From an uncultured Selenomonadales bacterium (lineage in GTDB: Bacteria; Bacillota; Negativicutes; Selenomonadales; Selenomonadaceae), in contig CALGGP010000100.1 in NCBI GenBank assembly GCA_937915885.1, positions 1 through 19,236 on the forward strand: 19,236 nucleotides of DNA, in the 5' to 3' direction. Shown piece by piece: positions 1-6,857 of the stretch. The notes under the pieces were generated by a model, which worked only from the letters and a program-made list of their open reading frames with translations, did no database searches and was not told the origin of the DNA. The position numbers and the translations under genes are program-made. Numbering within the stretch: position 1 is the first letter of the stretch; each line of letters opens with the position of its first letter.

Positions 1-444
1 TTCCTCATGGAGCCGCTTCATGTCAGTCAGGATCCTTGCTTCCTCCTCCAGACCCTGATCCTGCAGTTCCAGGAAGTAGTTGCCTTCTCCGAAGATCTCC
101 AGCATCTCCAGGGCTTCGTCGGCGGTGAGGGTCTTGTCGGCCTTGAAAGCTTTCTTCTGGGCGTTGTATGTGTCTTTTTTTGTCTTCTTCAGTGCAGTCT
201 TGGCCTTTATGGTGGCGTTGGCCTGGTCGAGAGTGGACTGGTCCTTTGCAAGAACCAACTTGAGTTCATTGATGGTCTTCTGGCTGTTGGCAATCTGCTT
301 TTCACTTACGATAACCTGCTCATTGTACCTCGCCTGTGCTTCATCGAGGCCCTTCTGGGCGTTCGCAAGCATCTGTTCGCCAAGAGTCTGGGCTCCGGCT
401 GAAAAGGTGAGCAGCATAGCTGCTGCAAAGAAAAACTTTTTCAT
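1..444 (-). CDS. Partial secreted coiled-coil protein, Bacteroidota-like
   Basis: The frame is open from an ATG at 444 down to the window edge (148 codons, 3' end missing). The N-terminus MKKFFFAAAMLLTFSAGAQ is a clear signal peptide: a Lys pair, a hydrophobic core and likely cleavage after the Ala-Gly-Ala stretch. The rest is rich in Lys, Gln, Glu and Ala with heptad-like spacing (residues ~20-105), so a periplasmic or exported coiled coil is likely. It looks like the small secreted coiled-coil proteins common in Bacteroidota, but I cannot name a family. The start is preceded by an A-rich stretch with no Shine-Dalgarno, as is typical of Bacteroidota and unlike every other gene here. Codons (AAG, CAG, CTG, GCC) also differ from its neighbours. 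It may belong to another organism joined by assembly. Confidence 0.65.
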   Translation of the reverse strand, partial: MKKFFFAAAMLLTFSAGAQTLGEQMLANAQKGLDEAQARYNEQVIVSEKQIANSQKTINELKLVLAKDQSTLDQANATIKAKTALKKTKKDTYNAQKKAFKADKTLTADEALEMLEIFGEGNYFLELQDQGLEEEARILTDMKRLHEE

Positions 445-554
445 ATTTTTTTTATGATCAAAAGCAGGAATTGATCCCGTGACAGCGAATATCCGTATCG
501 AAGGCATCACCTATGAAGACATCATCATCAATATTTTGATCGGAGGTTTCCATC
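445..554. other. Compositional boundary upstream of asp23
   Basis: Short stretch between the divergent left-edge gene and asp23. It holds only ~30 A/T-rich bases belonging to the minus-strand gene start, then sequence like the rest of the window, with a good GGAGG (542-546) for asp23. One frame stays open from about 458 to 616, but I recognise no protein in it. No convincing promoter for the asp23 cluster is seen, which fits a join inside this stretch that removed the natural upstream sequence. Confidence 0.4.
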
Positions 555-959
555 ATGGCAGATTTGGAAAAAGAATTGGCTCACGGCGATTCCACCCTCG
601 GCACCATCAAAATCGCTGACGAAGTCGTCAGTATCATCGCCGGTCTCGCGGCTACCGAAATCGAAGGCATTGCAGGCATGAGCGGCGGGCTCGTCGGCGG
701 CATCGCCGAAATGCTCGGTCGTAAAAATTTCTCCAAGGGCGTTAAGGTCGAAGTCGGCGAGCGTGAGGCCGCCATCGATCTCTACATCATCGTCAAGTAC
801 GGCGTCCGCATCCCCGATGTCGCCCTCGCCGCGCAGGAGAATATCAAACAGGCCATCGAGACTATGACCGGTCTCTCCGTCGTCGAAGTCAATGTGCACG
901 TCCAGGGCGTCAACTTCCCCGAGGACGAGGAGAAAGCCGAGGAGTCCCGCGTTCGCTAA
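555..959 (+). CDS. Asp23/Gls24 family envelope stress response protein
   Basis: This 134-residue protein belongs to the Asp23/Gls24 (DUF322) family of small cytoplasmic proteins that sit at the membrane through AmaP and are linked to alkaline or envelope stress in Gram-positive bacteria. Family hallmarks are the opening GTIKIADEVVSIIAGLAA, the central glycine-rich VxGIAGMSGGLVGGI-like section (~residues 36-52), and the C-terminal part with the typical VEVNVHVQGV strand. The length is normal. GGAGG lies 8 bases before the ATG. It heads a cluster with amaP and a DUF2273 gene, the usual partners, then nusB. The family assignment is secure; the exact physiological role in this organism is not. 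Confidence 0.93.
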   Translation: MADLEKELAHGDSTLGTIKIADEVVSIIAGLAATEIEGIAGMSGGLVGGIAEMLGRKNFSKGVKVEVGEREAAIDLYIIVKYGVRIPDVALAAQENIKQAIETMTGLSVVEVNVHVQGVNFPEDEEKAEESRVR

Positions 960-992
960 GTTGCCCCATCAAAAAGAGAAGGAGGAATTGCT

Positions 993-1556
993 TTGGGAGT
1001 AATCAGCCGCATTCTTCTGCTTCTCTATACCCTCGTTGTCGGCGCCGTCACAGGCATTGTCGCCGCCGCCGCCCTTAATTTCATGCCCGCCAACTTTTGG
1101 CAACCGTCGCTCAAATTCATTCTCGCGCAACCGGAAACGCTCGGCGCGCTCGCCGTTATGCTCCTGCTGTCGATCTTTTTCCTCACGAGAGTTTTCGTTT
1201 CGCACGAAGAGCCCACCGTTGCCGACGATGAAATTATTCTTAAGCAGGGCTTGACGGGCGAAGTCAAGGTCGCCGTCGACGCCATTCAACGCATCACCGA
1301 GCGCGCCGCCCTTTCCGTCAACGGCGTCCGCGAGTCTCAAGCCGTCATCTTCAAAAAGAACAGCAACACTCCGATTGCCGTCAGACTTTCGATCGTCCTC
1401 GGGCAGGGCTTCGCCGCGCCGACCGTCAGCGAAAATGCCGTCAATGCCGTCAATAACGCCATCCTCACCGCGCTCCAAATCCCCGCCGTCCCCGTCGAAG
1501 TCACCGTCAGGGATATCACCAACGCCGGCATCGAACGCCGACAGCGCGTCGTGTAA
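993..1556 (+). CDS. amaP: AmaP-like alkaline shock response membrane anchor protein
   Basis: 187 residues starting at TTG (993), supported by AAGGAGG ending 7-8 bases upstream. Two membrane segments are visible, about residues 5-28 and 48-66, followed by a cytoplasmic domain that itself resembles the Asp23 fold (strand/helix pattern ending VPVEVTVRDI). This is the AmaP architecture: AmaP tethers Asp23 to the cytoplasmic membrane. Its place directly after asp23 (33-base gap) and before a DUF2273 gene (12-base gap) supports this. The C-terminus ends shortly after the Asp23-like domain, as usual. The alternative TTG at 988 is in another frame and was not chosen. Confidence 0.85.
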   Translation: MGVISRILLLLYTLVVGAVTGIVAAAALNFMPANFWQPSLKFILAQPETLGALAVMLLLSIFFLTRVFVSHEEPTVADDEIILKQGLTGEVKVAVDAIQRITERAALSVNGVRESQAVIFKKNSNTPIAVRLSIVLGQGFAAPTVSENAVNAVNNAILTALQIPAVPVEVTVRDITNAGIERRQRVV

Positions 1557-1568
1557 GGCGGTGATCCA

Positions 1569-1817
1569 ATGTGGCACGATATCAAACTGCTGCTCATTGA
1601 GTTTTTCGAGACTCATCGCACGCGCAAAATCGGCTTCCTGATCGGTTTGACCGTCGGCGTTTCAATCCTCATGTTCGGCTTTTTCAATACGCTCTTTGCC
1701 GCCGCGTGCGGGCTGATCGGGCTGTGCATCGGCGCGAAAATCGACGGCGCCGACGACCTAATCGACAAGACCCTTGTCCACATCGACAGGATTTTGCCAA
1801 ATAAATTTCGACGCTGA
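1569..1817 (+). CDS. DUF2273 small membrane protein
   Basis: 82-residue protein with a basic N-terminal helix and two closely spaced hydrophobic segments (about residues 21-37 and 40-57), then an Asp-rich stretch (KIDGADDLIDK). Size, topology and position right after asp23 and amaP match the DUF2273 family, which is repeatedly found with Asp23-type proteins; its molecular role is unknown. AAGGCGGTGATCC precedes the ATG with good spacing. It ends 18 bases before nusB, so the four genes are probably one transcript. Confidence 0.85.
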   Translation: MWHDIKLLLIEFFETHRTRKIGFLIGLTVGVSILMFGFFNTLFAAACGLIGLCIGAKIDGADDLIDKTLVHIDRILPNKFRR

Positions 1818-1835
1818 TTCGGAGGTTTTCTCAAT

Positions 1836-2276
1836 ATGAGTCGTACTCTTGCGCGCGAAAACGCTTTCAAGGCTCTCTTTCAGCTCGATTTTAATCACGG
1901 CGACGACGATACGCGCGACCTCTACGAGGAACTTGCGCTCGATGCCGTTCTCAACGAGGGGCGCAAAATTTCTCCCGACAATCAGACTTACGTGCGCCGC
2001 GTCGTCAAGGGCACTCGCAATCGGCTCGTCGACATCGATCGCATTATCGCCGACCGGCTCAAAAAGGGCTGGTCGATTGAGCGCCTTGCCTCCGTCGACC
2101 GTAATATTATCCGCCTCGCCGTTTTCGAGATGAAATTCGATCCGAGTGAGGCGCGCGTGCCCGTCGGCGTCGTCATCAATGAGGCGGTCGAGCTGGCGAA
2201 ACGATACGGCACCGACGATTCCGGTCGTTTCATCAACGGCATTCTCGATGCCATTTCCAAGGTCGACGACGCGTAA
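1836..2276 (+). CDS. nusB: Transcription antitermination factor NusB
   Basis: 146 residues, the normal NusB length. NusB binds NusE (ribosomal protein S10) and boxA RNA to form the antitermination complex that lets RNA polymerase read through rRNA operons. The family pattern is clear: N-terminal SRTLARENAFKALFQLDF, central WSIERLASVDRNIIRLAVFE, and C-terminal VVINEAVELAKRYGTDDSG followed by FINGILD. GGAGG sits 11 bases before the ATG. It closes the asp23 cluster and is followed within 20 bases by a strong rho-independent terminator, so the transcription unit probably ends here. Confidence 0.97.
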   Translation: MSRTLARENAFKALFQLDFNHGDDDTRDLYEELALDAVLNEGRKISPDNQTYVRRVVKGTRNRLVDIDRIIADRLKKGWSIERLASVDRNIIRLAVFEMKFDPSEARVPVGVVINEAVELAKRYGTDDSGRFINGILDAISKVDDA

Positions 2277-2293
2277 TTTCTTCAGGACAATTC

Positions 2294-2323
2294 GAGTTGG
2301 GGCGTCGCCCCGACTCTTTTTTT
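2294..2323 (+). terminator. Rho-independent terminator after nusB
   Basis: A 10-bp stem (one G-T wobble) GAGTTGGGGC / GCCCCGACTC with a 3-base loop is followed by seven T. It lies 18 bases after the nusB stop and separates the asp23-nusB unit from ispA. Confidence 0.92.
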
Positions 2324-2343
2324 ATCGACTGAGAGGTGATTCG

Positions 2344-3222
2344 ATGTTCAAAAATGTATGGGCGCAAAGGCGGCGGGCGGTCGAGGAGGAACTACGGCGG
2401 GCGCTCGATCAAACGCCGTCGCTCAATCCGACGTTGACGGAGGCGATGCAATACAGTCTGCTCGGCGGCGGCAAGAGATTGCGTCCGATATTATTGATGG
2501 CGGCGGCGGACGCGGTGAACGGCTCGGGCGAAAAATTTTTGACGACGGCGGCGGCAATCGAAATGATACATACGTACTCGCTGATACACGACGATTTGCC
2601 GGCAATGGACGACGACGATTATCGGCGCGGGCAATTGACGAACCACAAAGTGTTCGGCGAGGCGATTGCGATTTTGGCGGGCGATGCGCTGTTGACGTTG
2701 GCGTTCGAGGTGATGTTGCGTCAAAAGGGCGTGGCGTCGACGGTGATATTGAATGTGGTCGATGAAATGTCGCGGGCGGCGGGAATGTCGGGCATGGTCG
2801 GCGGTCAAGCGATCGATTTGCAATCGGAAGGAAAGGCGATCGAGCTCGAAACGCTACGTCGAATGCACATGGGAAAAACGGGGGCGTTGTTTCGAGCGGC
2901 AATCCGATCGGGCGCGATATTGGCTGGCGCGTCGGACGAAAAGTTGAGCGCGTTGACGAAGTACGCGGAGGCATTCGGGCTGGCGTTTCAAATCACAGAT
3001 GATATACTCGACGTGACGGGCGACGAAAAAACGTTGGGCAAGCCGACGGGCTCGGACGCGCGAAATAAAAAATCGACGTATGTCACGTTGACGTCGCTCG
3101 ACTCCGCGCGGAGCATGGCGGAGCGGACGGTTGAGGAGGCGACGGAGGCGCTGAAAAATTTCGGGGCGGAGGCGGATTTTTTACGGGATTTAGTCCGATA
3201 TCTGCTCGAAAGGAATAAATGA
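2344..3222 (+). CDS. ispA: Farnesyl diphosphate synthase / short-chain polyprenyl synthetase
   Basis: 292-residue trans-prenyltransferase that condenses IPP with allylic diphosphates, making the C15 precursor for undecaprenyl phosphate and quinones. The first Asp-rich motif has D83, D84 and D89 in IHDDLPAMDDDD; the second is ITDDILD (D219, D220, D223). GGGKRLRP binds diphosphate. Length and motifs fit the bacterial IspA type; geranylgeranyl synthase cannot be excluded. The frame is open further upstream into nusB, but GAGAGGTGAT just before the ATG at 2344 and homology fix this start. Its codons end mostly in G (GCG, GTG, TTG), whereas both flanking plus-strand units prefer C-ending codons. 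It is set apart by a terminator before and a GC-rich repeat after. Confidence 0.93.
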   Translation: MFKNVWAQRRRAVEEELRRALDQTPSLNPTLTEAMQYSLLGGGKRLRPILLMAAADAVNGSGEKFLTTAAAIEMIHTYSLIHDDLPAMDDDDYRRGQLTNHKVFGEAIAILAGDALLTLAFEVMLRQKGVASTVILNVVDEMSRAAGMSGMVGGQAIDLQSEGKAIELETLRRMHMGKTGALFRAAIRSGAILAGASDEKLSALTKYAEAFGLAFQITDDILDVTGDEKTLGKPTGSDARNKKSTYVTLTSLDSARSMAERTVEEATEALKNFGAEADFLRDLVRYLLERNK

Positions 3223-3244
3223 GCCCGACCGAGGAGAATGAATA

Positions 3245-3325
3245 GGGGCGCCGCCTGCGCTCCCACCCACCACAGTCGGCACCCAACAGAGGAAGGCATG
3301 CCCACCCCGCGCAGTCGGCGCCCTT
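3245..3325. repeat. GC-rich interspersed repeat, copy 1
   Basis: Starts with GGGGCGCCGCC, contains CTCCCACCC, an inner GGCATGCCCACCCCGCG, and ends TCGGCGCCC. The ends are inverted repeats. The 17-base inner block recurs exactly in the copy at 15787, and the overall plan recurs near 9993, 15061, 15787 and 16011. It lies in the ispA-leuC gap. Confidence 0.75.
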
Positions 3326-3353
3326 TTTATCGATAACGAAGTTATCAAAGGGC
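3320..3353. other. Inverted repeat upstream of leuC
   Basis: GCCCTTT (3320-3326) pairs with AAAGGGC (3347-3353), and the inner arms GATAAC / GTTATC (3332-3337, 3341-3346) form a tight hairpin with a GAA loop. It could terminate ispA transcription or be an operator-like site for leuC; no T-run follows it on the plus strand, so a classical terminator is doubtful. Confidence 0.4.
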
Positions 3354-3390
3354 GGGCGGGTGGGATAAAAATTTTAGGAGAGTTGATAGT

Positions 3391-4626
3391 ATGAACATAA
3401 GCGAAAAAATCATCGCGCGACATGCCGGCGTTGAGCACGTCGAAGCCGGTCAACTCGTCGTCGCCAATCTCGATCTCGTCATGGCTAATGACGTCACCGG
3501 TCCGCCCGCCATCAAGGAATTTGAAAAGATCGGCATGCCGCCCTTCGACCCCAATAAAATTGCGCTCATTCCCGACCATTTTCAACCGTCGAAGGATATC
3601 AAGAGTGCCGACCTTGCCAAAGCCATGCGCGATTTCTCCAAGAAACATCACATCAAACACTACTACGAGGCGGGGCGCGTCGGCATCGAGCACGTCATTT
3701 TGCCCGAGTTCGGCATCGTCGGTCCCGGCATGCTCATCATCGGCGCCGACTCTCACACCTGCACCTACGGCGCCGTCAACGCCTTCTCGACCGGCGTCGG
3801 CACCACCGATCTCGCCGTCGGGCTCGCTACCGGCAAGGCGTGGTTTAAAGTCCCCGAGGCGATCAACGTCAAGCTCGTCGGCAACAAGCCCAAAAATATT
3901 TGCGGCAAGGATATCATTTTGACGCTCATCGGACGCATCGGCGTCGACGGCGCTCTCTATAAGGCGCTCGAGTTCACCGACGACGGCGTTGCTCAATTGT
4001 CGATGACCGATCGCTTGACGATCTCTAATATGGCGATCGAGGCGGGCGCCAAAGCCGGATTATTCCCCTTCGACGAGATCACTAAACAATACGTTGACGG
4101 TCGCGCTCAACAGCCTTACGTCGCCGTCAATCCCGATCCCGATGCTCAATACTCGTCGACCGTCGAGATCAATTTGTCGGAGCTCGTCCCCGTCGTCGCG
4201 CTCCCGCATTTGCCCGAAAACGTCAAGCCCGCCTCCGAACTGTCGAGTATCAAAATCGATCAGGTCGTGATCGGCTCGTGCACCAACGGCAGGCTCGAAG
4301 ATTTACAGACCGCCGCCGAAATTCTCAACGGTCGCAAAGTTCATCCCGACGTTCGTTGCATCATTATCCCCGGCAGCCCCGCCGTCTACAAAGAAGCCAT
4401 GCATCGCGGTTGGCTCGATATTTTCATCGATGCCGGTTGCGTCGTCAGCACTCCGACGTGCGGTCCGTGCCTCGGCGGTTATATGGGCATCCTCTCGGCG
4501 GGCGAACGTTGCGTTTCGACCACCAATCGCAATTTCCGCGGGCGCATGGGGCATGTCGACAGCGAAGTTTATCTCGCCGGTCCGCTCGTCGCCGCCGCAT
4601 CCGCCGTCAACGGTTTTATCTCATAG
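3391..4626 (+). CDS. leuC: 3-isopropylmalate dehydratase large subunit
   Basis: 411-residue aconitase-family subunit of the shorter, two-subunit LeuC/HacA type. With LeuD it isomerises 2-isopropylmalate to 3-isopropylmalate in leucine synthesis. The 4Fe-4S ligands are visible: C297 in GSCTNGR, and C357 and C360 in PTCGPCLGG. The substrate region GADSHTCTYGAVNAFSTGVG is intact. AGGAGA is placed well before the ATG. leuD follows after 12 bases, so the two are co-transcribed and the enzyme is complete; leuA and leuB are not in the window. A homoaconitase or citraconate hydratase role is possible in this subfamily, but leucine synthesis is the most likely. Confidence 0.93.
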   Translation: MNISEKIIARHAGVEHVEAGQLVVANLDLVMANDVTGPPAIKEFEKIGMPPFDPNKIALIPDHFQPSKDIKSADLAKAMRDFSKKHHIKHYYEAGRVGIEHVILPEFGIVGPGMLIIGADSHTCTYGAVNAFSTGVGTTDLAVGLATGKAWFKVPEAINVKLVGNKPKNICGKDIILTLIGRIGVDGALYKALEFTDDGVAQLSMTDRLTISNMAIEAGAKAGLFPFDEITKQYVDGRAQQPYVAVNPDPDAQYSSTVEINLSELVPVVALPHLPENVKPASELSSIKIDQVVIGSCTNGRLEDLQTAAEILNGRKVHPDVRCIIIPGSPAVYKEAMHRGWLDIFIDAGCVVSTPTCGPCLGGYMGILSAGERCVSTTNRNFRGRMGHVDSEVYLAGPLVAAASAVNGFIS

Positions 4627-4638
4627 GAGGTGATTTAA

Positions 4639-5136
4639 ATGAAACTCGAAGGTAAGGTGTGGCGCTACGGCGATAATATTGATACCGACGTCATCATTCC
4701 CGCGCGCTACCTCAACACTTTTGATCCCGCCGAGCTCGCCAAACATTGTATGGTCGACATCGACGAGACTTTTGCCGTCAACGTCAAGGCGGGCGATATC
4801 ATGGTCGGCGGCAAAAATTTCGGTTGCGGCTCCTCGCGTGAGCACGCACCCGTCGCCATCAAAGCCTCGGGCGTTCCCGTCGTGATCGCCGCGTCCTTTG
4901 CAAGGATTTTCTATCGCAACGGGATCAATATCGGATTGCCGCTCCTCGAGATCGGTGACGATGTTGAAAAAATTTCCGCCGACGACGTTCTCAAGATCGA
5001 TACGTCGACGGGGACGATCGAAGATGTCACCAACGGCGAAATTTTTCATGCACATCCGTTGCCGGGCTTCGTTCAGGACATCGCCAACGCCGGCGGCTTG
5101 ATCAATTACGTCAAACAGCGCGGCACCCTCGGATAA
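4639..5136 (+). CDS. leuD: 3-isopropylmalate dehydratase small subunit
   Basis: 165 residues, normal for the short LeuD type that partners with the 410-420-residue LeuC. Typical blocks are YGDNIDTDVIIPARYL at the N-terminus and the substrate loop GGKNFGCGSSREHAP (~residues 55-69). It forms the swivelling domain that completes the active site. A near-perfect AGGAGGTGAT (4625-4634) overlaps the leuC stop codon and drives the ATG. The gene ends only 21 bases before the convergent rimI stop, and a hairpin with an A/T run lies in that gap. Confidence 0.95.
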   Translation: MKLEGKVWRYGDNIDTDVIIPARYLNTFDPAELAKHCMVDIDETFAVNVKAGDIMVGGKNFGCGSSREHAPVAIKASGVPVVIAASFARIFYRNGINIGLPLLEIGDDVEKISADDVLKIDTSTGTIEDVTNGEIFHAHPLPGFVQDIANAGGLINYVKQRGTLG

Positions 5137-5156
5137 AAAAATCCGCGCGGAGCGGA
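5135..5156 (-). terminator. Terminator after rimI, overlapping the leuD end
   Basis: On the minus strand TCCGC-TCCGC-GCGGA is followed by seven T. The 5-bp GC stem plus U-run begins just after the rimI stop. It overlaps the last bases of convergent leuD, so it serves the minus-strand unit. Confidence 0.65.
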
Positions 5157-5157
5157 A

Positions 5158-5610
5158 TTAAATTTTCGTGTTCCACATGATCAGGGCGTCCTCGTCATTG
5201 TCGATGTAATAATGCGGGCGACGCCCCACGCTCCGCAATCCGAACTTCTCATATAATCGGATCGCCGCCGCGTTTGACGGACGCACTTCCAATGTGATCG
5301 CCGTCGCGCCCCGCGCCTTCACTTCTTCGATCAACCGTCCGAACAACGCCGTCCCGAATCCCCGACCGCGAAATTTCGGCTCGACCGCCACGCTCATTAC
5401 TTCCGCGTCGCCGAACGACAGCCACGCGCCCGCATAACACACCGTTCGACCGTCCAGCTCGCCGACTATATAAATCGCGTTCTCGTTGAGCGCCTCGCCC
5501 ATAAATAAATTTCGGCTCCACGGCATTGCAAAACTTTGCGCCTCAATCTCCGTCACTCGATCAACGTCTTCGACCGTCATCATTCGGAAGGCGAGTGCCT
5601 CTTCTCCCAT
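5158..5610 (-). CDS. rimI: Ribosomal-protein-alanine N-acetyltransferase
   Basis: 150-residue GNAT-family acetyltransferase of the RimI type, which acetylates the N-terminal Ala of ribosomal protein S18 (and sometimes other proteins). The acetyl-CoA loop RGRGFG is at residues 81-86 after the MSVAVEPKF strand; E109 and Y120 (in NAAAIRLYEKFGL) occupy the expected positions. The ATG at 5610 follows GGAGGTATT. It overlaps the end of tsaB by 31 bases. The tsaE-tsaB-rimI order is a common bacterial cluster, which strengthens the assignment over a generic GNAT. Confidence 0.92.
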   Translation of the reverse strand: MGEEALAFRMMTVEDVDRVTEIEAQSFAMPWSRNLFMGEALNENAIYIVGELDGRTVCYAGAWLSFGDAEVMSVAVEPKFRGRGFGTALFGRLIEEVKARGATAITLEVRPSNAAAIRLYEKFGLRSVGRRPHYYIDNDEDALIMWNTKI

Positions 5611-6266
5611 AATACCTCCGCCTCCGACCGTCGAACGTATTTCGGCTCCAAATTCATCACATTATCGATCAATCCGTCCGCCATCAGCCGACGTCCGACC
5701 AGCCCGACATTCACCGCGCGCGGCATCCGTAAATTTATCGGCGCAAGCTCCACATTCGACGGCAACGTCTTTATTTTTTTGAGCGCATCTCCGCATACTA
5801 TTACTTTTTCGCCGATCGATTCCGCGTCCGACATGATCTTTTCGATCGATCCGACCTTTACTTTGTCCGCCGCCTTCAATCGATCAAAAAATTGATAGTA
5901 GGCGCAATCGCGTTGGGCGTCGAGCAACGTCAACACGCAGTCGAACGGAAAATTCATCGCCAGCGCCTCGAGCGTCGGCACGCCGATTATCGGCACGTCC
6001 CACGCATACGACAGCGCCTTCGCCGCCGCCAACCCGATCCGCAAGCCCGTAAACGAGCCCGGTCCGATCGAGACCGCTATACATTCGATCGCTCCGCGCA
6101 GAACGCCCGACAGTCGCATCACTTCTTCCAATTGCGGTTGAAGCGTCTGCGAATGTGTCAGTCGCGAATCCAAATCGATCTCCGTAAATCGATCGCCGTC
6201 AAGCAACGCCACGCTCGATGTCCGCGTCGCCGTCTCAATCGCTATGCACAAATTCTTCCAACTCAT
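5580..6266 (-). CDS. tsaB: tRNA t6A modification protein TsaB
   Basis: 228-residue ASKHA-fold protein that pairs with TsaD to transfer threonylcarbamoyl to A37 of ANN-decoding tRNAs. Hallmarks: N-terminal LCIAIETATRTSSVALLDGD, HSQTLQPQLEEV (~38-49), and SIGPGSFTGLRIGLAAAKAL from residue 66. The second half is shorter and more divergent, as expected for TsaB relative to TsaD. It overlaps tsaE by 32 bases and rimI by 31, showing tight translational coupling. TsaD itself is not in the window. Confidence 0.95.
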   Translation of the reverse strand: MSWKNLCIAIETATRTSSVALLDGDRFTEIDLDSRLTHSQTLQPQLEEVMRLSGVLRGAIECIAVSIGPGSFTGLRIGLAAAKALSYAWDVPIIGVPTLEALAMNFPFDCVLTLLDAQRDCAYYQFFDRLKAADKVKVGSIEKIMSDAESIGEKVIVCGDALKKIKTLPSNVELAPINLRMPRAVNVGLVGRRLMADGLIDNVMNLEPKYVRRSEAEVLWEKRHSPSE

Positions 6267-6714
6267 TTATAAAATCCTCGTGCTCCTCGCCGACGCACGT
6301 AACATTAATCCGCCTCATATTCCGCGCGTCCTTCAGTCGCTCGATTGTTATCAGCACATAATTTTCCGGCAGCGCGTTCGGAAATTTCTCCGCCCACTCG
6401 ATGAACACTATCCCGTCCGGAAAATCCGTATAATCGTAAAAGCCTATGTCCTCCAACTCGTCCTCGCTCGTCAGCCGGTACAGATCGAAGTGCACTATCG
6501 GGCAAAACCCCTCGTAAATATTCATCAGATTGAACGTCGGGCTCGTCACCTCGCCCTGCACTCCCAACGTCCGCGCCATGCTCTGCACGAACAACGTTTT
6601 GCCCGCTCCGAGTCCGCCCTCGAGACAAACCACCGTACCTTCGCGTATTCGCTGCGCAACTTTTTCTGCCAATCGTACCGTGCCGTACGGCGACTGAGTT
6701 ATGTGCGTAAACAT
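6235..6714 (-). CDS. tsaE: tRNA t6A modification ATPase TsaE
   Basis: 159-residue P-loop ATPase that resets the TsaBD complex during t6A formation. Walker A is GGLGAGKT (residues 33-40), followed by SPTFNLMNIYEG and HFDLYRL, then FIEWAEKF, all typical of the family. Several ATG codons crowd the 5' end; ATG 6714 is preferred because the GGAGG upstream lies 5 bases before it, whereas the upstream ATG (6726) would overlap that site. First gene of the tsaE-tsaB-rimI unit, with a promoter-like sequence ~50 bases upstream. Confidence 0.95.
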   Translation of the reverse strand: MFTHITQSPYGTVRLAEKVAQRIREGTVVCLEGGLGAGKTLFVQSMARTLGVQGEVTSPTFNLMNIYEGFCPIVHFDLYRLTSEDELEDIGFYDYTDFPDGIVFIEWAEKFPNALPENYVLITIERLKDARNMRRINVTCVGEEHEDFINELEEFVHSD

Positions 6715-6762
6715 CATTACCTCCATCAATTTTTATCAACTCACGAACCGTTTCATTCGTTT

Positions 6763-6791
6763 AGTTTACATCGACACCGCCCAAATTGCAA
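6763..6791 (-). promoter_or_regulatory. Putative promoter of tsaE-tsaB-rimI
   Basis: On the minus strand TTGCAA and TAAACT are separated by 17 bases, a fair sigma-A-type match, just downstream of the terminator of the preceding gene and ~50 bases before the tsaE start. Confidence 0.5.
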
Positions 6792-6793
6792 CC

Positions 6794-6829
6794 AAAAAAG
6801 CCCCGACCGCCTTTCGAGCAATCGGGGCT
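6794..6829 (-). terminator. Rho-independent terminator of the repeat-protein gene
   Basis: On the minus strand AGCCCCGA pairs with TCGGGGCT across a ~15-base loop and is followed by six T. It lies about 28 bases after the stop of the repeat-protein gene, supporting that gene's orientation. Confidence 0.85.
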
Positions 6830-6857
6830 CTGCTGTGTTCAGTGTGTTCAGTTGAAA

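Noticed and set aside
458..616. Open frame upstream of and overlapping the asp23 start
   Set aside because: No recognisable protein, runs out of frame into asp23, and lies on a likely contig junction.
2146..3222. 358-codon version of ispA starting inside nusB
   Set aside because: It would read through the nusB end and the terminator hairpin; the ATG at 2344 has a strong ribosome site and matches the family.
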